The translations under genes were made by a program, and so were the position numbers. From JACVRN01 sp036389255 (GTDB lineage: Bacteria; Acidobacteriota; Blastocatellia; Pyrinomonadales; Pyrinomonadaceae), in the NCBI GenBank assembly GCA_036389255.1, contig DASVQI010000044.1, positions 1-37,009 of the forward strand: a stretch of 37,009 nucleotides of DNA. Reading direction: 5' to 3'. Below, one piece after another: positions 31,243-37,009 of the stretch. The notes beneath the pieces were generated by a model. It made no database searches, was not told the origin of the DNA, and saw only the letters and a list, made by a program, of their open reading frames with translations. Positions within the stretch are counted from its first letter, which is position 1; each line of letters opens with the position of its first letter.

Positions 31243-31554
31243 ATGCGCGACCCCTTACTACATGAGACACGCAAGAAGTGGAGAGCGTTTCGCCGCTACA
31301 TAGCCATGCTGCACTACGGAGCGCGGTGTGTATGCTGCGGTGAAACGCTCTCTATAGCTCTCACTTTTGACCATGTAGAAGGCGGGGGATGCAAGGAGAG
31401 AAAGCTTGCAACAAGAGCTATCACGGAGGGCTACCCCGCTCGCTTTCAAGTCCTCTGCATGAACTGTAATCACGCTAAGGCAGACAACGGGAAATGCCCG
31501 CATCAGGTAATACGAGAATTGGAACATAAAATATTTTTGAGTCACCTGAATTAA
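31243..31554 (+). CDS. HNH endonuclease-like protein
   Basis: 103 residues. C25-x-x-C28-like knuckle in GARCVCCGETL, then LTFDHVEGGG (HNH first His at ~44) and LCMNCNHAKADNGKCPH with the second Cys pair and the Asn-His of the HNH finger. Such proteins make DNA breaks or nick in phage homing. There is no ribosome site before ATG 31243; site C occupies that space. Sites C and D flank the gene and share TTTTGAGTCA. Confidence 0.7.
   Translation: MRDPLLHETRKKWRAFRRYIAMLHYGARCVCCGETLSIALTFDHVEGGGCKERKLATRAITEGYPARFQVLCMNCNHAKADNGKCPHQVIRELEHKIFLSHLN
31524..31542. promoter_or_regulatory. Degenerate 19-bp motif, site D
   Basis: ACATAAAATATTTTTGAGT matches site A at 15 of 19 positions, with an intact right half. 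It is inside the end of the HNH gene and 24 bases before the LAGLIDADG gene. Confidence 0.4.
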
Positions 31555-31566
31555 GGAAGAGACAAG

Positions 31567-32610
31567 ATGAGACATTTAGTTTCAGAAGCAGAAAGACTTG
31601 AAATCGCCAGTAGGTTTGAATCGAAAGAAAGCGTTTCAAATATAAGCGGCGTTATGAAGCTATCTTGTGCGACTATATATAATCAATTAGCTAAAATGGG
31701 AATTGCGCGCCGTCGCTGTGGGTTCAATGAAACCGAGCTACAGAAGATATGCGATGAGTATGCCAGTGGAAAGTCAGCAGAGGTAATTGCCAACAACATA
31801 GGCGCGTCAAGCTCTTCTATTCTTGGCGCTCTCAAAAGATGCGGTATTTCACCACGCACAGCATCAGAGCAAGAACAATATCGCAACCGCAGAAAACATA
31901 ATCTTAACGAAAACGCTTTCGACAAACCATCAGAAGAGCGGAACTATTTCATAGGGTTAATGATGGCCGATGGATGCGTAGTAGAGAGCAAACAGGGTCT
32001 AGGCCAGCGTAGAATACAACTTGCCCTTAACGAAGAAGATAAAGAAATAGTTGAGCGTTTCAAGTCTTTTCTTTCCTCCACGCATACTATTTGTTATCAA
32101 AAAGCGAGACTATCAAGACACGCTCGCCGCCCGAACGAATTTATAAACTGCCGCCCGCATGTTGTATTTTCGGTTAGCTCTGATAAGCTCGCACAAGCCC
32201 TTATCTCATTCGGCGTAGTACCGCGCAAGAGCAAGACCGCAAGCGTTGTGGGGCTGGAAAATGACAGACACTTTTGGCGCGGTGTCATAGATGGTGACGG
32301 TTCGTTAGGGGTTCGCAAGCAGAAAGGCAGGCGAACATCTAGCCCTAGACTAACTCTCGTTGGCAGCCACGACCTAATGCAGCAATTTATTGAATTTGCT
32401 AAACGGAATGCGCCCGGAAATCAAGTCAAAGTTTGCTGCTACGATGGATTGTACAGAGTTGATTTAACGGGGATTTATGCTATTCAAATTTGCAAGGTAG
32501 TTTATCAAGGGTCTAAGGTTTCAATTTCCAGAAAGCTAGAGACTGCTAATTCGATAATAAAACTTGAGCATGAATGGAAACCGAGGTATAGAAAGCGGAT
32601 TACACAATAA
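31567..32610 (+). CDS. LAGLIDADG homing endonuclease, free-standing
   Basis: 347 residues; AAGGAAGAG ribosome site. Two dodecapeptide motifs: YFIGLMMADGCV (~127-138) and FWRGVIDGDGSL (~236-247), each with the catalytic Asp (D135, D244). Residues 1-100 hold two resolvase/HTH-like repeats (VSNISGVMKLSCATIYNQLAK and AEVIANNIGASSSSILGAL), giving added DNA recognition. It is not inside an intron or intein, so it is a mobile free-standing gene next to the HNH gene, at the edge of the inserted block. Confidence 0.85.
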   Translation: MRHLVSEAERLEIASRFESKESVSNISGVMKLSCATIYNQLAKMGIARRRCGFNETELQKICDEYASGKSAEVIANNIGASSSSILGALKRCGISPRTASEQEQYRNRRKHNLNENAFDKPSEERNYFIGLMMADGCVVESKQGLGQRRIQLALNEEDKEIVERFKSFLSSTHTICYQKARLSRHARRPNEFINCRPHVVFSVSSDKLAQALISFGVVPRKSKTASVVGLENDRHFWRGVIDGDGSLGVRKQKGRRTSSPRLTLVGSHDLMQQFIEFAKRNAPGNQVKVCCYDGLYRVDLTGIYAIQICKVVYQGSKVSISRKLETANSIIKLEHEWKPRYRKRITQ

Positions 32611-32627
32611 CTTACGAAGTGACATTC

Positions 32628-32804
32628 TCACTGTCGCCTCACTTCAACGGTAGACGAACGATTAAAGCCGCTTGACTTAGTAATGGTATTCAGCTTTTTA
32701 CATCCTTGCTTTCGACACTTGAGGCGCAACGTGCCTGTAAAATCAAAATCTTCGCTTGTTTCAGCAAGGATTTTACCGCAGGCTTTACACTTGATTTCTT
32801 TCAT
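32628..32804 (-). CDS. Com-like zinc finger protein
   Basis: 58 residues, converging with the LAGLIDADG gene at 18 bases. MKEIKCKACGKILAETSEDF resembles the N-terminal zinc finger of phage Mu Com, the translational activator of mom, followed by CRKQGCKKLNT. It lacks a Mom partner in the window. No clear ribosome site. Com-like proteins bind RNA. Confidence 0.65.
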   Translation of the reverse strand: MKEIKCKACGKILAETSEDFDFTGTLRLKCRKQGCKKLNTITKSSGFNRSSTVEVRRQ

Positions 32805-32852
32805 TGGATGTTGTTGCTATTAAATTACCCTTACCGAACTTCGGCCTAATAG

Positions 32853-32918
32853 CTAGTCGAACGTGACGCCGTTTATCTCCACCACGTAATGATGGTCGTC
32901 AAGAAAGCCTTCGCTCAT
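32853..32918 (-). pseudogene. Truncated 5' stub of a second hub (D) gene
   Basis: 21 codons from an ATG overlapping the LysM stop (ATGA), ending in TAG at 32853. The product contains HYVVEINGVTFD, which aligns with HTLVLLNDVLLD at the start of the intact hub (24034-25194): H, V, N, V and D agree without gaps. In contractile tails D follows X, so this is probably the beginning of the original hub gene, cut off where foreign DNA begins. Confidence 0.6.
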
Positions 32919-33166
32919 AATGAATCGTAAAGCCCGCTCTCGACGGGAGCCTCCGGAATAAGCAGAATCGTGCCGGGCTCGAGCCTGCGCGGGTCACTGA
33001 TGTTGTTCCTGTCGGCTATCTCGCGCCAGAACCTGCGGTCGCCCCAATACCTGTGACAGATGCCGTCTATATTCTCGCCGAAAGCCACGACGTGTATTTG
33101 AAGGCGCTCCTCGGCCTGAGGATTAAATTGGCCGTATCGCCTGAATGGACTGATGCTCTTTCCCAT
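32915..33166 (-). CDS. LysM-domain tail protein (P2 gpX / gp53-like)
   Basis: 83 residues. LQIHVVAFGENIDGICHRYWGDRRFWREIADRNNISDPRRLEPGTILLIPE is one LysM motif, as in gpX of P2 and gp53 baseplate proteins. It lies between a U-like gene and the hub position, the standard place. Adjacent stop and start overlap on both sides. Confidence 0.82.
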   Translation of the reverse strand: MGKSISPFRRYGQFNPQAEERLQIHVVAFGENIDGICHRYWGDRRFWREIADRNNISDPRRLEPGTILLIPEAPVESGLYDSL

Positions 33167-33687
33167 TAGAAATTCCCAAGCGGCGAGAAGTCCGCCGCTT
33201 CTTCCGGGTCTATCTCTACAACTCTGGACGTGACCTGTTCCCTCAGGTCAGGCATTTCAAGCAACGTCATCGAGACGCGCGCACGCTGCTGGTTGTTCTC
33301 CGCAGTAAAGCTCGTGCGCTCGATCTCCAGTTCTTCAAGCGTGCAGCGCACCTTCCAGTCGCCGCATATCATCAACAGAAGCGGCGGCCTTCCTTTTTCC
33401 TTCTGCCTCATCAACGCGCGTATCTGCTCAATGGCTTCTGTCAAAGAAAGATTTGTACCGACCGTGTCCAGCCAGCACTCGTCGAAAGAAATTTTCTGAG
33501 GCTCGGAGTTTGAGAACTGTGGGGGCTTTACTCCGCCGACGGTGTCGGCCAACTCCCAGTTATTCCTGTCCGAAGTCTTAATGCTGGAAGGGAAGGGGAG
33601 TCCCACGTCGCCCTCCTCGACGTCAAAGACGAAAGTGCCTGACTGGCGCAGGTTGATGAGAATCAGTTTTTTGCCCTTGCGTGTCAT
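33166..33687 (-). CDS. Tail protein between tape measure and LysM genes (U-like position)
   Basis: 173 residues. Beta-rich with KKLILINLRQSGTFVFDVEEGDVGLPFP at the start and RPPLLLMICGDWKVRCTLEELEIERTSFTAENNQQRARVSMTLLEM in the second half, typical of the protein that precedes LysM in many contractile tails. Name by position; sequence family not certain. One-base overlaps on both sides. Confidence 0.65.
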   Translation of the reverse strand: MTRKGKKLILINLRQSGTFVFDVEEGDVGLPFPSSIKTSDRNNWELADTVGGVKPPQFSNSEPQKISFDECWLDTVGTNLSLTEAIEQIRALMRQKEKGRPPLLLMICGDWKVRCTLEELEIERTSFTAENNQQRARVSMTLLEMPDLREQVTSRVVEIDPEEAADFSPLGNF

Positions 33688-36600
33688 CAGCTTCTCTCGT
33701 CGTCTCTCTCTTCCCTGTAATACAGCCTTGTCTCCAGTTCCTCGAAGAAATCATCCTTGCTGCTGGCCAGCGCCCGCTCGGCGGCCGCTTGTGCCAGGGC
33801 CTGTAGCTGTGCAGGGCTGTGATTGCTGCCCGTAATTTGCAGGCTGATGTGGGGGGCAAAGGTTATAGGGCCAATCGACTTAGAAGAAGGAGTAGAAGCG
33901 TTTACATATAACGACTCTCTACTTGAAACACCATCAGCGCTTCTAGCTGATAAAACGGGGATTTGATTGCTTCTCCCGTCGGCGTCAAGAGCGCGAGTCA
34001 TTACCAGGTACTTCTTTAGCTCATTGTTCGGAGTGATGAATCCGTCAGCGAAAGGCGTATAGAGTTCGATACCGCGCTCGCCTACAGGGTAAGAGATGCC
34101 TTTGAGCACGTGCCCGCCCCTTGCTTTTCCCGGCCCCGTCGTTGGATGTGTAGCCCCGCCAACTATTGAACTTACATTCGGGATAGTCCACGCAGGCGGA
34201 GTAAGGTCTATAGCATTCATCCTGTCGGCAAAGCTCTGCGCTGCTGTAGCGCCGTTGCCAAGTGCAGGCGCGAGTTTCAATGCGGATTCTGTATTTTGAT
34301 TGAGAGCTTCGCTTGCCTTTTGGGACTGTTCGGCTAGTAAGTTGGTAGCCTCTCCATATTTCTGAGGGAAAGCCTGCTTGACTAAATTTTCGAGATATTG
34401 TTTGCCTTCGGGTTGAACGTCCTGACGCGCCCTTGTTTGACGTATGAACTCAGCCATAACACCAGCGTCTGCACCTAAAATCGGTGCACGCTGGCGAATC
34501 AGCGAAACCTTATTTGCATCATCAGCGCCGTAGAAAGGATGGTAGTCAGGAAGTATTCCCGCCATGCGCAAGGGATATAGGATCGGTTGAGCGCCTAAGT
34601 ATCCCTGTGTAATTTGCGTCAATAGGTCTTCCCCGCGTGGGATATTGAGAGCGTTCATTAAGAACTCACTCAATCCACCACGCATTGAGCCTGCTAGCGA
34701 GCCTTCAATATCAATCTTTGAAACAGCAGATGCAGCTTCAGAGGTTATGAACTGGCTTGGCATGGGCATGCCCGCTTCAGCATATTTCTGCTTTAACCTA
34801 AGAAATCTATCAGCGTCCTTTGCATTAGAGCTCATCAAATCTTTGTAGATTTTATGGTATTCCCTGTAGGCGTCTACGAACTCTTTCAACTCATACAGCG
34901 TGTAGCCCACAGAAGCGATAAGCAACGTAAACTGCATTGTCTTGGGTAAAGCATTAAGCTTGCCCATGACTCCGTTGACTCCGATAGCGCTACGTTCGGC
35001 TGCCGTCATCCCTTCCGCTGCGGCTTTAGCACCGCGACCCCAGCCCGAAAACATTCCAGCGAGGCCTCCGAGATGGTAAGAAGTCTCAAGGATTCCCGTC
35101 AGAGCTTTGCCGCCAATAAGGAGATAGAATCCCCACTTTGCCAGCGTCGGGTGCTGCTCGAAGACGGCCATCAGTGCGCTGCCCTTATCAACCAGCTTCG
35201 TTACAACCTCCAGCAGCTTCACCCCCTGCTCAGCCTGAAAATTAAAGAGCGCGGCCTGAAATTTCTGATACTTGCCCATGGGGGACTGGTCTGCGCGCTG
35301 GTACATCTGCTCCAGTCCTTCAGACCTTTGCATCTGCTCCACGTCTTTAGAGATGTTCTGTCTGAGCAGAATCATCTTTGCGAGCAGGTCGGCCGTGCCT
35401 CGATTGCCGGTTATCTGAGAGAGCACGCGTCCTACATCTCCGGCGTTAGTCATATCCACCGGCCGACCCAAGACGTTTTGTCCCTTCTCTTTAATTGCCT
35501 TAGCCAAAGCATCCGCAAACTTGATTGGATTTTCGCCCAGCAAATCAGCAATCGGGAGTGCGCCGGGGCTAAGCTTCTTGATTCTGCCTTCACGCGAGAA
35601 CTCTGCAAGACCCTTAGTGCGCAGCACATCATTGGAAGGTAGAAGCCCGAGGCGCTGCAAAGCGTCGGCAGCGCGTGCGCCGCCTGCGCCCTGCCGGAAA
35701 GCCACGAATGACTGAAACGCGCTCATCAAGCGGGTGCCGACGGCGGAGCCTCCCATGGCCTCCATCATCGATGCCATGTGCATCAGGCCCTCGGGAGAGA
35801 CGCCCATAGCGGAGACGCCGCCGCGCCCTACGAACTGGAACATCTCTTCGCCGCCGATTCGGCCGCCTGTGTAAGCTTTAATTCGTGTGATAGCGTCTAG
35901 GTAAGCCTCAAACCGTTTTGTGTCCACGCCGCCGCCCGGAAGCTGGCGTATAGCGCCCATCTGCTCGAGCGCTTTCATAGTCTTCAGGATGTCGGCTTCG
36001 AGTTGTTCCGGATCGGCTTCAAAGAGCGTCTGGAAGGTGAATCGCATCTTCCCGGCTGTAGGCAGCATAGCTGTAGCCTGCCTCATATCACCGAAGACGC
36101 TCTTTAATCCGACGAGGTCTTCCGTCAGCTCGTCTATGCGGGTGCCGCGCACTTGGCGGACAGTATCAGCGACGGCTCGAAGGCCAGCCGTCGTATCTTC
36201 AGGGGATAAGCGAAGTGTGTATAATTTCTGTTGTGCCCGGATAACAGAAAAGGCCGCGTCAGTATATTTCTCCAGAGAATCGATGCGGTCGCGCCACGTC
36301 GAGGCCACCATCCGGCCGGACATGTATGCGTCGCCCGCGCGTCCTGCCCGGTCAAGGAATCTAGATGCTCTGCCGGGAGTTCGTCTGGTTTGTTCTTCTC
36401 TGTCTCTTTCTGCGCGCTGGGATCTGAGGAAGTCGTTAGCGGCGCGGCGTGACTCCTGATTTCTTACTCGAGCCAGACGACGAGCTGCAACATCCCTAAC
36501 GCTCTGCTGCGCGGCAGCCTGCCGAGCCGTCTGCTCGCGTATACGCTGTGCTTCACGCGCCGCCCGCGCCTCTTCACGCGCCGCACGTGCGCTATCGCGT

Positions 36601-36803
36601 GCGGCGCGTGAGGTAGACGGAGAAGCGCCCGGCGGCGTGACTCTTGTGGAGTTTAATTTGTTGAGATTTTTAAGAAGGGATTGAGCCGCTTTGTCGGCTG
36701 CACGCAGATGCTTTGTGATGGCTGCGAGACGTTTTTCAGGCTGTCCCTTGAGTAGGAACTCCAGAATTAACTTATGCGTCTCTGAACCAGCTCTTTTTGC
36801 CAT
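33687..36803 (-). CDS. Tape measure protein 2
   Basis: 1038 residues. Start GSETHKLILEFLLKGQPEKRL, Arg/Ala-rich coiled coil (~55-150), tape measure core (~170-560), a hydrophobic segment (WGFYLLIGGKALTGIL, ~600), and end GGHVLKGISYPVGERGIELYTPFADGFITPNNELKKYLV with DDERS at the C-terminus. N- and C-terminal blocks match TMP1, and the lengths differ by only 26 residues. A 60-bp sample is about 57% GC, unlike TMP1. Ribosome site weak (AGATAG). The chaperone-like fragment is just upstream; U, X and the D stub follow. Confidence 0.88.
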   Translation of the reverse strand: MAKRAGSETHKLILEFLLKGQPEKRLAAITKHLRAADKAAQSLLKNLNKLNSTRVTPPGASPSTSRAARDSARAAREEARAAREAQRIREQTARQAAAQQSVRDVAARRLARVRNQESRRAANDFLRSQRAERDREEQTRRTPGRASRFLDRAGRAGDAYMSGRMVASTWRDRIDSLEKYTDAAFSVIRAQQKLYTLRLSPEDTTAGLRAVADTVRQVRGTRIDELTEDLVGLKSVFGDMRQATAMLPTAGKMRFTFQTLFEADPEQLEADILKTMKALEQMGAIRQLPGGGVDTKRFEAYLDAITRIKAYTGGRIGGEEMFQFVGRGGVSAMGVSPEGLMHMASMMEAMGGSAVGTRLMSAFQSFVAFRQGAGGARAADALQRLGLLPSNDVLRTKGLAEFSREGRIKKLSPGALPIADLLGENPIKFADALAKAIKEKGQNVLGRPVDMTNAGDVGRVLSQITGNRGTADLLAKMILLRQNISKDVEQMQRSEGLEQMYQRADQSPMGKYQKFQAALFNFQAEQGVKLLEVVTKLVDKGSALMAVFEQHPTLAKWGFYLLIGGKALTGILETSYHLGGLAGMFSGWGRGAKAAAEGMTAAERSAIGVNGVMGKLNALPKTMQFTLLIASVGYTLYELKEFVDAYREYHKIYKDLMSSNAKDADRFLRLKQKYAEAGMPMPSQFITSEAASAVSKIDIEGSLAGSMRGGLSEFLMNALNIPRGEDLLTQITQGYLGAQPILYPLRMAGILPDYHPFYGADDANKVSLIRQRAPILGADAGVMAEFIRQTRARQDVQPEGKQYLENLVKQAFPQKYGEATNLLAEQSQKASEALNQNTESALKLAPALGNGATAAQSFADRMNAIDLTPPAWTIPNVSSIVGGATHPTTGPGKARGGHVLKGISYPVGERGIELYTPFADGFITPNNELKKYLVMTRALDADGRSNQIPVLSARSADGVSSRESLYVNASTPSSKSIGPITFAPHISLQITGSNHSPAQLQALAQAAAERALASSKDDFFEELETRLYYREERDDERS

Positions 36804-36865
36804 CGCTATCTTGCATCTGGATCATTAAATGAAAGAGAAGAAGTAGAAGAAGCCCTGAAGCAATC

Positions 36866-37009
36866 CTATTTTCTGTTGATCTGTCTTAGCAGGCGCGCCC
36901 GCTCAGCATCGTCTTCATTAATTTGCCGCACAATCTCGTTTCTCTCATGAAGTGGCAGTGACCTGATATAGCTAATCGTCCAGCCTGTCTCTTTAGCTAT
37001 TCTCCACTC
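36866..37009 (-). CDS. C-terminal fragment of a small tail-assembly-chaperone-like protein (right copy)
   Basis: 47 codons identical to bases 1-141, then TAG at 36866-36868, exactly where the two copies diverge. It lies 62 bases before TMP2, the standard place of a tail-assembly chaperone (often the frameshift product), which supports the name. The 5' part is beyond the window edge. Confidence 0.55.
   Translation of the reverse strand, partial: EWRIAKETGWTISYIRSLPLHERNEIVRQINEDDAERARLLRQINRK
36869..37009. repeat. Right copy of 141-bp terminal inverted repeat
   Basis: Exact reverse complement of 1-141; see the left copy. Both copies read inward into the window. Confidence 0.95.

Noticed and set aside
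35073..35642. 189-residue + strand ORF inside TMP2
   Set aside because: Shadow frame of the tape measure gene; no motif and no ribosome site.
1..37009. Protein-primed or hairpin-ended linear genome with 141-bp telomeric repeats
   Set aside because: The repeat is an internal piece of a coding gene, the length equals a common k-mer, and there is no protein-primed polymerase or protelomerase.

Overview
The window looks like part of a mobile phage-plasmid: one half carries plasmid functions (a PRTRC cassette, MobV relaxase, tyrosine recombinase, replication initiator) and the other half a contractile-tail (Myoviridae-type) baseplate and tail operon. No terminase, portal, capsid, sheath, tube, holin or lysin gene is present, so it is not a complete phage genome. 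Zinc-ribbon proteins, lipoproteins with lipoboxes and strong AGGAG-type ribosome sites point to a Gram-negative host. An acidobacterial host is my impression from protein style only, at low confidence.

Layout. 1-9064 (+): a tightly packed operon with a ParB/PD-(D/E)XK fusion, PRTRC C (ubiquitin-like), a zinc-ribbon protein, PRTRC F, B (E2-like), a small coiled coil, A (JAMM protease), ThiF (E1-like) and two small Cys-rich genes. 9069-12000: zinc-ribbon gene, MobC-like ribbon-helix-helix gene, oriT and MobV relaxase. 12008-16453 (-): small membrane protein, integrase, three small genes, a 308-bp control region, a replication initiator with DNA iterons inside its own coding sequence, and an ExeA/TniB-like AAA ATPase. 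16454-17697: small zinc-ribbon membrane proteins and a lipoprotein. 17886-28924 (-): tail operon running TAC1, TMP1, hub D, spike V, coiled coil, gp25/W, J, I, fibre and two small genes. 28925-32852: morons, a divergent promoter, small unknown genes, HNH and LAGLIDADG nucleases and a Com-like zinc finger. 32853-36803 (-): a second tail block with a second full-length tape measure gene, a U-like gene, LysM (X) and a 21-codon stub of a hub gene.

The two ends are a perfect 141-bp inverted repeat, both copies encoding the end of the same small tail-chaperone-like gene and both reading inward. I read this as an unresolved inverted repeat at the contig ends (141 is a common assembler k-mer), so the segment may be invertible or flanked by duplicated late genes; it should not be taken as proof of a complete linear genome.

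Most notable: (1) E1-like, E2-like, JAMM and ubiquitin-like proteins together in one PRTRC operon, with the ubiquitin-like domain carrying a ~90-residue extension after its usual end; (2) iterons conserved as DNA across two reading frames inside the initiator gene; (3) two full-length tape measure paralogues with a truncated hub gene marking a junction; (4) a 19-bp palindrome repeated at four loci; (5) a pMV158-like oriT.
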